Shown here: in pieces, positions 1 through 7,918 of the stretch
How the letters are laid out: each line of letters opens with the position of its first letter
How positions within the stretch are numbered: the stretch's first letter is position 1
DNA from: Scatocola faecipullorum
Lineage (GTDB): Bacteria > Pseudomonadota > Alphaproteobacteria > RF32 > CAG-239
Reading direction: 5' to 3'
Assembly: GCA_018714685.1 (NCBI GenBank)
Contig: DVNC01000030.1
Location: forward strand, 1 to 12,407
Length of the DNA stretch: 12,407 nt
The notes under the pieces: generated by a model
What the model was told of the DNA's origin: nothing
Databases searched by the model: none
The model's input: only the letters and a program-made list of their open reading frames with translations
Translations under genes and position numbers: made by a program

Positions 1-1
1 C

Positions 2-616
2 TTAACCGGCAATTCCTGCGGCGGAAAATATGAAAAATGTATTCTTCCGGCTAAAATCCTCTATGGAGACGGAACAATTTCCAGGGAAATAGTTGCGGGA
101 AAAACAGCTATAGGTGTCGTATTTGATGAAAATAACCGTCTGGCTGTTGCTCTGTCTCAGACTCAATTAGGGTGGATCGAAGGTCCTTATTCTGTCTCTA
201 CACATGTTCCGTCTTTGGAGAGCTGTGATAGTGAGAATAACATTTTGACTTGTGGAATAAACGGAAAACAAAATACAGCAACAATTGTATCGTATGGTAA
301 GACAAAAGGATATGGATATTCCGCTGCAGAATATTGTATAACATACAAGCCGTCAGCCACTCAAACTCAAGCTTGGTATGCTGTCGGACAGTGGTTTTTG
401 CCAAGTGTAAAAGAATTAAACATATTGGCCCAGAATAAAGAGGCTGTAAATGCGGCTTTGCAACAAATAAATGCCGTTAAATTAAATGATGATTCATATT
501 GGTCTTCAACCGGAACCAGCGTAAATAATGCATGGCTTGTTGCTATGGATTATGGTACCCGGCATAATATGCCGCCATATCTGGGATACAGTGTCCGAGC
601 GGTCGTTAAATATTAA
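2..616 (+). CDS. Secreted/surface protein with Lcl-like (DUF1566-type) C-terminal domain, 5' partial
   Basis: The frame is open from the window edge to TAA at 614-616, giving 204 visible residues; the true start lies upstream. The C-terminal ~100 residues carry the hallmarks of the Lcl C-terminal / DUF1566 fold: a WFLPS-x-x-EL segment, then YWSST, then a Trp-rich strand and a terminal VRAVVKY. Upstream is a segment with CILPAKILYGDGT and IGVVFDENNRLAVAL, a style I associate with surface proteins of gut-type Alphaproteobacteria (recollection, not a search). Five cysteines are visible, two of them in NSCGGKYEKC at the very start, which may be the end of a cysteine-rich N-terminal region. No signal peptide can be judged because the N-terminus is missing. 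A TTG at 215 could be misread as the start, but coding character continues upstream of it. Function is unknown; an adhesin or sugar-binding surface role is only a guess. Confidence 0.8.
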   Translation, partial: LTGNSCGGKYEKCILPAKILYGDGTISREIVAGKTAIGVVFDENNRLAVALSQTQLGWIEGPYSVSTHVPSLESCDSENNILTCGINGKQNTATIVSYGKTKGYGYSAAEYCITYKPSATQTQAWYAVGQWFLPSVKELNILAQNKEAVNAALQQINAVKLNDDSYWSSTGTSVNNAWLVAMDYGTRHNMPPYLGYSVRAVVKY

Positions 617-630
617 AATATAGTCTGATA

Positions 631-660
631 AAAAACGGGGTAGAAAATACCCCGCTTTTT
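631..660. terminator. Bidirectional rho-independent terminator between convergent genes
   Basis: A 7-bp perfect stem (CGGGGTA at 636-642 with TACCCCG at 648-654) closes a GAAAA loop. It is followed by CTTTTT on the + strand and by a T-run (complement of 630-635) on the - strand. It lies 15 bases after the stop of the upstream + gene and just past the stop of der, so it can end transcription from both sides. Confidence 0.85.
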
Positions 661-675
661 ATTTCAGTTTTATAA

Positions 676-2112
676 TTATTCTTTGGGTTTGGCCATTTTG
701 CGCAACGGATTGCGTCTTTCTTTTTTATCGGCGTAAGGATTCCCGGTTTTGCGGACATTAAGACGGATCGGAATACCGCCGAGATTAAACGTTTCTCGCA
801 GGCTATTGGTCAAATAACGCAGATAAGAGTCCGGCAGGCCTTCGGGATTGCTGGAGAACATATAAAATGACGGCGGCCGGGTTTTAGCCTGAGTGATATA
901 ACGCAGCTTAATCCGGCGTTTGTTCTTGCCGAGCGGCGGCGGGCAATTATCTTTAATATCTTCAAACCATTTGTTCAACGGAGCTGTCGGAATACGGACA
1001 TTCCAGCGGTCATAAACTTTGAAAACCGCACTCATCAATTTGTCCAGCCCTTCTTTTTTCAGAGCGGAAATCGTCACGGTTGGTACGCCTTCCGCCTGTG
1101 TCAGTGAGGTTTGCAGTTTGTCGTTCAGTTTTTGCAAAGCTTCCTGGCGGTTAGCGATATCCCATTTATTAACGGCAATCACTAAAGCCCGACCTTCGTC
1201 AATAACCTCGCGGGCTATCGTCAAATCCTGTTTGTCGAGAACCGCATCGGCATCCAAAACCAGAACCACAACCTGCGCCATATAAGCAGCATGCTTGGTA
1301 CTGGCTGCCGACATCTTTTCCAGAGAATCTTCAACGCGCGACTGGCGGCGCAGTCCCGCCGTATCGACCAAATTGATTTTGCGGCCTTTCCACTCCCATT
1401 CGCTGGTAATCGCATCTCGGGTTACCCCGGCTTCGGGACCGGTCAGCATCCGTTCGTCATTCAGCAGGGCATTGACCAGAGTTGATTTTCCCACATTCGG
1501 CCGCCCGACAATCGCCAGCTGAATAGGCTTGGCCTTAGCTTTTTCATCCAGAACGGCATTGATTTCTTCTTCGCTCAGTCCCTCAAAATCAATAAATTCC
1601 GGCTCGGTTTTTTCTTCTTTTTTATCAAACGGTTTCAGGGCTTCATATAAGTCAAGCAGACCCAGGCCGTGCTCGGCGGAAAACGGAATCGGTTCGCCCA
1701 GGCCCAGACGATAGGCTTCGTGAACGCTGTCTTCCTGTAAACGTCCCTCGCATTTGTTTGCCAGCAGAATAACCGGTTTGCCGCTCTGACGTACCAAATC
1801 GGCAAAATGCTCGTCATACGGCTGAATGCCGTCGCGTGCGTCAAACAAAAACAGGCAAACGTCCGCTTCGCCGATGGCCCGGCGGGTCTGTTTCCACATT
1901 CTCTTTTCCAGACTGTCTTCTTTGGAATATTCATATCCTGCCGTATCAATGACTTCCAGGGCCATATTTTGCAGTTTGCCTTTGGCTTCTTTCCTGTCGC
2001 GGGTAACCCCCGGCTGATCATGTACAATCGCCAGCTTGCGCCCGATGAGCCGGTTAAATAACGTCGATTTTCCGACATTCGGCCGCCCGACAATGGCTAT
2101 TTTAACACTCAT
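676..2112 (-). CDS. der: Ribosome biogenesis GTPase Der (EngA)
   Basis: Der is a cytoplasmic GTPase with two tandem G domains and a KH-like C-terminal domain that acts in 50S subunit maturation. In these 478 residues the first G domain has GRPNVGKST at 9-17, DTAG at 56-59 and NKCE at 119-122. The second has GRPNVGKST at 203-211, DTAG at 250-253 and NKWD at 315-318. An acidic linker of about 30 residues (roughly 163-195) separates them. The C-terminal part (about 360-470) has the expected KH-like sequence with PPSFYMF and GIPIRLNVRKTGNPY, and a basic tail. Length is normal for the family. The ATG is preceded by AGGA seven bases upstream, within the 12-base gap to the bamB stop, so it is probably co-transcribed with bamB. 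In the first G domain the usual NKxD Asp is Glu, which I believe is common in Alphaproteobacteria. Confidence 0.98.
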   Translation of the reverse strand: MSVKIAIVGRPNVGKSTLFNRLIGRKLAIVHDQPGVTRDRKEAKGKLQNMALEVIDTAGYEYSKEDSLEKRMWKQTRRAIGEADVCLFLFDARDGIQPYDEHFADLVRQSGKPVILLANKCEGRLQEDSVHEAYRLGLGEPIPFSAEHGLGLLDLYEALKPFDKKEEKTEPEFIDFEGLSEEEINAVLDEKAKAKPIQLAIVGRPNVGKSTLVNALLNDERMLTGPEAGVTRDAITSEWEWKGRKINLVDTAGLRRQSRVEDSLEKMSAASTKHAAYMAQVVVLVLDADAVLDKQDLTIAREVIDEGRALVIAVNKWDIANRQEALQKLNDKLQTSLTQAEGVPTVTISALKKEGLDKLMSAVFKVYDRWNVRIPTAPLNKWFEDIKDNCPPPLGKNKRRIKLRYITQAKTRPPSFYMFSSNPEGLPDSYLRYLTNSLRETFNLGGIPIRLNVRKTGNPYADKKERRNPLRKMAKPKE

Positions 2113-2124
2113 GTTTCTGTCCTG

Positions 2125-3456
2125 TTATTTATATGCGATTAAATCGGCGTCATTGGTCGTTAAAATTGTGATACCGTCGGCGACTACCGGAGAAATTTCC
2201 ACTCCGTCATCCAGAGTTACGAAACTCATAATCCGTCCGGTATAAGGCGAAACGGCAAAAGCATAGCCGCTTGATGTGGCAACCAGCAGACGGTTGTCTG
2301 CTAACACCGGACCGGAAAGGAAAACGCCGGCTTTGTCGTCAGAGGCAGTACCGAGCGGAATTTTCGTGCTCCAGACAATTTTTCCGCTTTCGGCTTCCAA
2401 GGCAACCAGATCGTTGGTGTTGGAGAGAACAAACAGCATCCTTCCCGCAACCCAGGGCTGATTGGTGCTGCCGATGTCTCTTTCCCAAATGCGGGTACCG
2501 GTGCGAACGTCAATAGCCACTAAAATATCGTTATGGCCGACGGCATAAACAGTTCCTCCGTCAATAACCGGATTAGCCTTGATTGAATTGATATTGGCGA
2601 GAGAGTTGGTACGGGCATGAGCCGCCAGCCAGTCCGACCACAGCGGAGAACCGGTCGAGCCTTTGAACGCTCTCAGCTCGCCGTTTGAAAAGGCCGCAAC
2701 CACCAAATCCTGAGCGGGGTCGTAAGCCGGGCTGGCGCCGCCGACCAAAGTCGTCTGTTCCAAAGCCGATTTGTAACGCCACTCTTCTACGCCGGTGGTG
2801 GCGTTCAGGGCAATCAGAGTGTTGTCGATGGTCTGAACCAAAACCTTATTGTTGGCAACCGTCGGAGCAATGCGAATAGGCAGTTCGGCATTGTAGAACC
2901 AAATTTTCTTGCCGGTCATCATATCCAGGGCGAAAACGCCGCCGAAACCGGTGGTGGCATAGATTTTTTTGTTATACTCCGCCAACCCGGCCCCTTTCAT
3001 TGCCACGCTTTTGTCTTCTTTCAGGAGCGGTTTTAATCTTCTTTTCCAGATTCTTTCGCCGTTATCCAGACGATAAGCGCTGACAACGGCGTCGGCGTCG
3101 ATGGCAAAGGCAACCTTATAGGCGATAACCGGTTGGGCAATCAGATAATCGCGCTTGGAATTGCCATTGCCGAAATTGCTTTCCCAAAAACCTTTGAGCT
3201 TGCTGCCAGTTTCCAGATGTTCCATGCGGTGAACCGAGTTTCCGCCGGTCTGCGTCCAGCTTTTGTTCACATGCGGTCGTGGCAGATAAACTTTATATTC
3301 CCCTTCGGCATAATCCGGGCGCAGTTTGGTTTCGGTATCCAAAACCGAAATTCTTTCCCCGTCCAGCTGCAGCTTTTCTTTGGAAAACAGCCCGCAGGAG
3401 GCCAGCATCAGGCAGGCGGCTGCCGTTGCTAATTTTGGTAACATCGTTCTGCGCAT
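2125..3456 (-). CDS. bamB: Outer membrane protein assembly factor BamB (PQQ-like beta-propeller lipoprotein)
   Basis: BamB is a periplasmic lipoprotein of the BAM complex that inserts beta-barrel proteins into the outer membrane. The chosen ATG gives 443 residues: a short basic start (MRRT), a hydrophobic stretch and a lipobox ending LMLASC, with the lipidated Cys at residue 21. The remainder is a PQQ-type propeller: about seven blades can be seen by their repeated A(Y/L)-x-x-x-TG-x-x-x-W pattern, for example YRLDNGERIW, LDMMTGKKIW, LNATTGVEEW, IDVRTGTRIW and LEAESGKIVW, with a final LIAYK. A GTG at 3466-3468 in the same frame would add four residues. I prefer the ATG at 3454-3456 because GGAG at 3463-3466 (minus strand) lies six bases before it and overlaps that GTG. 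It sits between the YfgM-like gene (16-base gap) and der (12-base gap), the known conserved order. Confidence 0.95.
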   Translation of the reverse strand: MRRTMLPKLATAAACLMLASCGLFSKEKLQLDGERISVLDTETKLRPDYAEGEYKVYLPRPHVNKSWTQTGGNSVHRMEHLETGSKLKGFWESNFGNGNSKRDYLIAQPVIAYKVAFAIDADAVVSAYRLDNGERIWKRRLKPLLKEDKSVAMKGAGLAEYNKKIYATTGFGGVFALDMMTGKKIWFYNAELPIRIAPTVANNKVLVQTIDNTLIALNATTGVEEWRYKSALEQTTLVGGASPAYDPAQDLVVAAFSNGELRAFKGSTGSPLWSDWLAAHARTNSLANINSIKANPVIDGGTVYAVGHNDILVAIDVRTGTRIWERDIGSTNQPWVAGRMLFVLSNTNDLVALEAESGKIVWSTKIPLGTASDDKAGVFLSGPVLADNRLLVATSSGYAFAVSPYTGRIMSFVTLDDGVEISPVVADGITILTTNDADLIAYK

Positions 3457-3462
3457 AAAACT

Positions 3463-3466
3463 CTCC
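3463..3466 (-). promoter_or_regulatory. Ribosome binding site of bamB
   Basis: GGAG on the minus strand, six bases before the ATG at 3454-3456. It overlaps the alternative GTG start and so decides in favour of the ATG. Confidence 0.7.
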
Positions 3467-3472
3467 ACTTTT

Positions 3473-4162
3473 CTATTTGTTGGCCGAATCTAAAACCGAT
3501 AACATGTCTTGAATTCTTAATTTCAGACCGTCGCTGAGTTCGGGAGTGTTCAGAATTTCGCCGTAAAGCTTTTTCGCCGTGTCCAGATCGCCCTCGCGGA
3601 TAGCCAGCATTGCCAGCATTTCTTTGGCAATGTTGCTCCAGCTGCCGTTTTCTTCTGCCAGCGGGTTGAGCAGAGCTTCGACTTCGGCCTTGGGTGCGGT
3701 GTCCAGTTTGTAAGAGGCCAGCTTAATGGCGGTCATATCCCGCATTTTTTTGTTAATGTCCTGATTGTCGAGAATTTTTTCCAGAATGGCAATCGCTTCG
3801 TTGGTTTTTCCCTGTTCAAATAAAATATTTGAGGTTTGAATTTGGGCGATGTCGGCGTAAATGCCTTTGTCGTTTTCTTTAATTTCTTCCAGCACCTGCA
3901 GGCTTTCGTCGTAGCGTCCCTGGTTTTGCAAAGCCAAAGCGACCGAATAAGCGTCGGAACGGCTTTCGTTGTGTTTAAGCTTCCAGGCTTTGAGGGTTTC
4001 GAAACTGACGGCTATGGTTAAAATGATGACGACCGCGATGATGATTTGCAGACCGTAAGTGTCCCACAGCTTTTTCATATTGTCGCTTTTGACATCGGCA
4101 CTGACTTCTTTAAAGAAGTTTTCGGCTGCCTGCATATCTTCTTTGGTCTCTTTCTTTTTCAT
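3473..4162 (-). CDS. YfgM-like tetratricopeptide membrane protein (TPR_21 type)
   Basis: The 229-residue protein has a charged cytoplasmic N-terminus (1-36), one transmembrane helix (about 37-54) and a helical C-terminal region of TPR-like repeats (about 69-98, 102-133 and 178-205), which would face the periplasm as in YfgM. In Escherichia coli YfgM associates with the SecYEG translocon and periplasmic chaperones; similarity of architecture and the position directly upstream of bamB and der support the same family here. The role in this organism is inferred. The ATG has only a weak purine-rich site (GAGAG about eight bases upstream); a later Met at residue 10 has nothing better. It starts the three-gene unit with bamB and der. 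Confidence 0.85.
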   Translation of the reverse strand: MKKKETKEDMQAAENFFKEVSADVKSDNMKKLWDTYGLQIIIAVVIILTIAVSFETLKAWKLKHNESRSDAYSVALALQNQGRYDESLQVLEEIKENDKGIYADIAQIQTSNILFEQGKTNEAIAILEKILDNQDINKKMRDMTAIKLASYKLDTAPKAEVEALLNPLAEENGSWSNIAKEMLAMLAIREGDLDTAKKLYGEILNTPELSDGLKLRIQDMLSVLDSANK

Positions 4163-4208
4163 TTTTAATCTCTCTTTCCGGATGTTAAAAAAGTTTAAGC
4201 TGTATTTA

Positions 4209-4236
4209 TTTATACCCTAAAACGCTGATAAGGCAA
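4209..4236 (-). promoter_or_regulatory. Candidate sigma70-type promoter for the YfgM-like/bamB/der unit
   Basis: On the minus strand TTGCCT (complement of 4231-4236) and TATAAA (complement of 4209-4214) are separated by 16 bases, about 47 bases before the ATG at 4162. The 98-base gap between this gene and the upstream 394-aa gene has room for a promoter and shows no terminator hairpin. Found by eye only. Confidence 0.35.
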
Positions 4237-4260
4237 TCTGTTTATACGATTCGCTGACAA

Positions 4261-5445
4261 CTATTTGCTGACCACGTCGTTAATCAGAAACTGTCTGACC
4301 CAGCGCAAGTCTTCAATCGGAAGCTTTTTGCCGAAAACCATGGTCTTGTTGTCGGAGGAAATTGCCACAAAATAACGTTCGGTTGCCGGCGTAAAGGCGA
4401 CGTCGATGGATTCGATGTCGTCTTTAACCAGCTCGTTGTTCTTGCGGGAAAACAGCATAAACTTGTGCACAATAATGATTTTATGCGGCTTGATGACAAT
4501 TTTGTCTTTGCGGAAAAGCACCCAAACGGAAGCCAGAATACCTAAAATGCCGATAATATAAGCCGCCAGCACGAACGGATTGCGCCCCGTTTCGGTGCCG
4601 AATTCGTCGGAAAGACTGGCCGCCAGCAAAATGCCGCCGAACAGGAAAATGGCTACCCAGGCGATAATGTTATAGGCGTCCCAGATAATTTTTCGGGTTT
4701 TAATGACGGTTTTGTCTCTTTTGCGGACTAAAGCCAGTGACGGCGGCAGCGGTGCACGGGAATTATAATGGTTTTCCACCAGCCCCTGGGCAGCCAGCTC
4801 GCGCAGCGACTTGTCCAAATCTTCCACTTTGCGCACAGCCATGCCTTCGTCGGTCATAATCAGGGCCGGAAGTTTCAGCTGCCGGGCGTAATATTCCCAG
4901 ATACGGCGGATGTTCTTGTCGCTGGTGCTGATGTAAAGCGGAACGGTCTTGTTGTGGTTTTTATGGTAAAGCTCAATGATATATTTGTTTTTGTTCAGAA
5001 AACCGAATTGGAAAAATTCGATTCTGAAACGGACGCCTTCATAATTTTCCAGTTTGTCTTTGAAACCTTTTTTGTCGCCGAAAGCCGGACGGTGAACCAC
5101 CTCGACGGTTTTGCCGTCGAAAAAGATTTTTTTATAACGGATGTATGACAAAATGAGCGAGAAGATAATGCCCAAACCGATAACGATGATTACGCTGTCA
5201 AACAGCCAGGGGCTGATTAAAGGTTCAAAGGCAACGGTTGCGTCCGGCGAGATGTCGTCAAAAGCGCTTGAACCGTGCTTAAAGCCGTTAAATAATTCAT
5301 ATACGCCCAGCAAAACCAGAATGGCGCCGAAAAACAATCCCGGATACAAAATGCTCAGGGCGATTCTGTCGGATTTTTTGGTCGGCAGCGTATCGAGTTT
5401 TAATTCAAAACTGTGGCTGAAATGGTCTGGCGCATTAAACTTCAT
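4261..5445 (-). CDS. Membrane protein of unknown function with duplicated TM-pair plus soluble module
   Basis: I do not recognise this 394-residue protein as a named family. It has four likely transmembrane helices in two pairs (about 29-51 and 81-103; about 257-277 and 290-311). Each pair is followed by a soluble segment of similar style: a basic Y/F-R-K/Y-K-x-I entry, beta-strand-like stretches, then a helix ending with a Trp (RRIWEYYARQL at 180-190; LRWVRQFLIND at 380-390). This suggests an internal duplication of a two-helix plus PH-like module; that reading is inference. There is no signal peptide, and both N- and C-terminus are probably cytoplasmic. The ATG at 5443-5445 has a good AAGGA site seven bases upstream. 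It is the first gene of the minus block and is divergent from the cyclase; no stem-loop separates it from the YfgM-like gene, so partial read-through is possible. Confidence 0.85.
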   Translation of the reverse strand: MKFNAPDHFSHSFELKLDTLPTKKSDRIALSILYPGLFFGAILVLLGVYELFNGFKHGSSAFDDISPDATVAFEPLISPWLFDSVIIVIGLGIIFSLILSYIRYKKIFFDGKTVEVVHRPAFGDKKGFKDKLENYEGVRFRIEFFQFGFLNKNKYIIELYHKNHNKTVPLYISTSDKNIRRIWEYYARQLKLPALIMTDEGMAVRKVEDLDKSLRELAAQGLVENHYNSRAPLPPSLALVRKRDKTVIKTRKIIWDAYNIIAWVAIFLFGGILLAASLSDEFGTETGRNPFVLAAYIIGILGILASVWVLFRKDKIVIKPHKIIIVHKFMLFSRKNNELVKDDIESIDVAFTPATERYFVAISSDNKTMVFGKKLPIEDLRWVRQFLINDVVSK

Positions 5446-5623
5446 CTTTCTATCCTTCTTGCATATAATAATTGCAACTACCTCATGCTATATTATTTTT
5501 TTCAAATAATCATCCCTTTTTTTATTTAAAATTTTAAAAAAAGCCGGTAAAGATTCAGTCAATATTAATATTATCCTTTTATGATGACAGACTGAGAACC
5601 ACAGAATAAAGAGGTTGACAGGT
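5446..5623. other. AT-rich divergent intergenic spacer
   Basis: The 178 bases separate the minus membrane-protein gene from the plus cyclase gene and must hold both sets of start signals. It contains a 9-bp inverted repeat (CTTTTTTTA at 5516-5524 and TAAAAAAAG at 5535-5543), a 12-base palindrome AATATTAATATT at 5561-5572, and TCAGTC/GACTGA arms around it (5555-5560 and 5590-5595). A TATAAT at 5464-5469 (+) has no good -35 at the right distance. I could not name a promoter on either strand with confidence. Confidence 0.5.
5610..5614 (+). promoter_or_regulatory. Ribosome binding site of the diguanylate cyclase gene
   Basis: AGAGG ends nine bases before the ATG at 5624. It favours this ATG over the TTG at 5615, which touches the site. 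Confidence 0.6.
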
Positions 5624-7918
5624 ATGGGAAGTATTGAGATTTTTTCAGAGAGTTTATACATAAGCATAAGCTTTTGGACATTGGCGCTGTTACTGTTTGT
5701 TTCTATATATAGCAGCTTCAATCTGAATATCAACAAAGCCGTCTGGTATTTGTTCGCGGGTCTGACCGTCGAGTTTCTGACTTCATGGTACGGGTATTAT
5801 ATCAGCTATTACAATACCGCCGGAGTTTCCATCAGCATTTTGGTGGCAATAGAACTTTTCTTCCTGCTGATTTCAATCGTGTTGCTGGCACTGGCCGCTT
5901 CTGAAATTCTGATCGGCAATGCGCCGGCCATGGCTTATGTCACGACGGCTACGGTTTTCGGCCTGATTGCAATCATATATTTCTGTTTCATCTATCCTGA
6001 CGGCGACATGATCAACAACATGCGCAAAATCTTTCCGATTGCCGGTTTCGCTTTCCTGATGGCCAGTTTCTGGTCACAGTCGTTTGCCCCGCACCATGGC
6101 GGATATCTGGCCGCCGCACTGGTAACAACTCTGACGACTTTTTATCTGCTGATGCGCTTCTTCGGGGTAAACTATTTTGTTGAGCACACCTGGTATATTT
6201 CGGCGCTGACTTATGTCGGCCTTTCGGTCTCGTTGCTGATGATGAAAACCGGCTATATCATGCGCCGCCGAGACGCTTTGGAAAACGAAGTTGAAAAATA
6301 TAACCGCCGCCTGGAAGAAATCATCAAGTCATCGCCTTTCCCGATTGTCATCTCCCGCCTCAGCGACGATAAGATTCTCCTGGCCAATGACAATGCCGTT
6401 AAGCTGTTCGGGCTGATGCCGAGCGAACTCGAGCGCTACCGTCTGCGCGATTTCTTTGCCGATGCCGATAACCGCCAGCTGCTGACCGAACGTCTGGAAC
6501 AGGAAAAAGAAGTCCATGACTTTGAAATCCTGGCCAAAGCCATTAACGGCGATACGCCTTTCTGGCTTCTGACTTCTGCCAATGTCATTGACTATAATTA
6601 CGACATTGCCATTTATTCTTCTTTCCAGGATATTACATCGCGCAAAAACCGCGAGAATATGCTGAAAAACCAGGCTATCCGCGATCCGTTGACCTCGCTG
6701 TTTAACCGCCGCTATTTTGAAGACGAAGTCAACCGCCGCATAGCCCAGGCACAAACGACGCATGCGCAGTACAGCGTTTTGATGATAGACGCCGACCATT
6801 TCAAACGCGTCAACGATACCTATGGACATAAAACCGGCGACAAGGTGCTGATTGAACTTTCTTCGACCGCCGAGCGGTCGCTGCGTCAGGATGACATTGT
6901 TGCCCGTTACGGCGGTGAGGAATTTGTTGTCTTTCTGCCCGAACTCTCGGCGGAAGAAGCCAAAGTTGTGGCTGACCGCCTGCGCGAAACCATTTCTAAA
7001 ATCGTCGTTTATTCCGACCAGGGTGAGCAGGTAACCTTTACCGTCAGTATCGGTATTTCGTCTTCGGCGATTTCCGATAACATCGATATGCTGATAAAAA
7101 CTTCCGACGAAGCGCTTTACCGTGCGAAGGAAAACGGGCGCAACCGCTGTGAAATCTTTACCGTGGACGATTTGAAAAACTTTAACGCCGCCATTGAATA
7201 TAAAGACGACAGCGCCAATCACCACCCGATTTTCGACAAGGAAAACACGCAGGAAATTTCACTGCTGGACGGCATTGACGCCAATCATATTCTTGACAGC
7301 CAGACGCAGATTGAAACGCCAGCACCGAAGACCTCGGCACCTGCGGCTGAAGCATCGGTTCCGTCTGCCGGCAATGCTGCCGAGACACCGGTCTGGAATG
7401 CCGACGCTTTTGCCGAACCGTTGCCGGAAGCTCCGGCTGCTGAGACCCATGAAGTCGTAGAACCGGCTGTAACGGCCGAACCGTCGGCACAAGAACTCGT
7501 ATCGCTTTCCGAAAGCGCGGCTCCGGTTGCGGAAAACGCAGCTCCCGTTGCAGAAGTCTCTGTTCCGCCTGCGGCTGAGGCCTCACCGGTTCCGCCGTCT
7601 CCGGCTGCCGTCGAACCTGAGACAATGCCGCTCCCTGCCGCTGACACAACCGCCGGAACGGAAATCAGAACCGAACCGTCCGCCGCCGCGGCTCCCGCAC
7701 CTGAGACGCCCCGCCGTTCTGCTCCGCAGGGGACAGCGCCTTCATCGCCGTTAATTTTCAGCTCGGCCGATTTGGTTCAGGCCGTTCAGGCTGAGCGCCA
7801 AAAAGAAGCGGCTGAGAAGCCGTCCGCAGTTGCCGCAGCGCCGAAACCGGCAGCGGAAGAAAATAAGCCGGCCGATGATTTCCCGATTCTGGGAGTGGAT
7901 AATGACAAGTTCCAATAG
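5624..7918 (+). CDS. Membrane-anchored PAS-GGDEF diguanylate cyclase with long low-complexity tail
   Basis: Predicted to make cyclic di-GMP from two GTP. From the ATG at 5624 (764 residues): about seven transmembrane helices in residues 15-208; a PAS-like domain about 233-340 (SPFPIVISR ... FQDITSRKN); then a GGDEF domain about 350-515. The GGDEF domain is intact by eye: RDPLTSLFNRRYF entry, DADHFKRVND metal/GTP region, active-site GGEEF at 430-434, and an inhibitory-site RQDD (R421, D424) five residues before it, so product feedback is expected. After residue ~560 comes a tail of about 180 residues rich in Ala, Pro, Glu and Val with loose APVAE-type repeats, ending in a less degenerate DDFPILGVDNDKFQ. 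The tail has no family I can name and is unusual for this enzyme class. What the membrane and PAS parts sense is unknown. The downstream methyltransferase gene starts 17 bases inside this gene. Confidence 0.93.
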   Translation: MGSIEIFSESLYISISFWTLALLLFVSIYSSFNLNINKAVWYLFAGLTVEFLTSWYGYYISYYNTAGVSISILVAIELFFLLISIVLLALAASEILIGNAPAMAYVTTATVFGLIAIIYFCFIYPDGDMINNMRKIFPIAGFAFLMASFWSQSFAPHHGGYLAAALVTTLTTFYLLMRFFGVNYFVEHTWYISALTYVGLSVSLLMMKTGYIMRRRDALENEVEKYNRRLEEIIKSSPFPIVISRLSDDKILLANDNAVKLFGLMPSELERYRLRDFFADADNRQLLTERLEQEKEVHDFEILAKAINGDTPFWLLTSANVIDYNYDIAIYSSFQDITSRKNRENMLKNQAIRDPLTSLFNRRYFEDEVNRRIAQAQTTHAQYSVLMIDADHFKRVNDTYGHKTGDKVLIELSSTAERSLRQDDIVARYGGEEFVVFLPELSAEEAKVVADRLRETISKIVVYSDQGEQVTFTVSIGISSSAISDNIDMLIKTSDEALYRAKENGRNRCEIFTVDDLKNFNAAIEYKDDSANHHPIFDKENTQEISLLDGIDANHILDSQTQIETPAPKTSAPAAEASVPSAGNAAETPVWNADAFAEPLPEAPAAETHEVVEPAVTAEPSAQELVSLSESAAPVAENAAPVAEVSVPPAAEASPVPPSPAAVEPETMPLPAADTTAGTEIRTEPSAAAAPAPETPRRSAPQGTAPSSPLIFSSADLVQAVQAERQKEAAEKPSAVAAAPKPAAEENKPADDFPILGVDNDKFQ
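7892..7895 (+). promoter_or_regulatory. Ribosome binding site of the RNA methyltransferase gene, inside the cyclase gene
   Basis: GGAG lies six bases before the ATG at 7902 and within the last codons of the cyclase gene. It decides the methyltransferase start against the upstream in-frame ATG at 7830. Confidence 0.7.

Noticed and set aside
5464..5469. TATAAT on the + strand as a promoter -10
   Set aside because: No -35-like hexamer at 16-18 bases upstream, and it would fall about 155 bases before the cyclase start; the match is expected by chance in AT-rich DNA.
5488..5736. 82-residue open frame on the - strand across the divergent spacer
   Set aside because: Overlaps the cyclase start and transmembrane region and the AT-rich spacer; no domain or good ribosome site.
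6329..7225. 298-residue open frame on the - strand opposite the cyclase
   Set aside because: Antisense to clear PAS and GGDEF motifs, without a ribosome site or domain.
7320..7700. Repeat-like GC-rich stretch that could be a DNA tandem repeat
   Set aside because: It is the coding sequence of the Ala/Pro/Glu-rich cyclase tail; the units are degenerate and of unequal length, so it is protein low complexity rather than a DNA repeat array.
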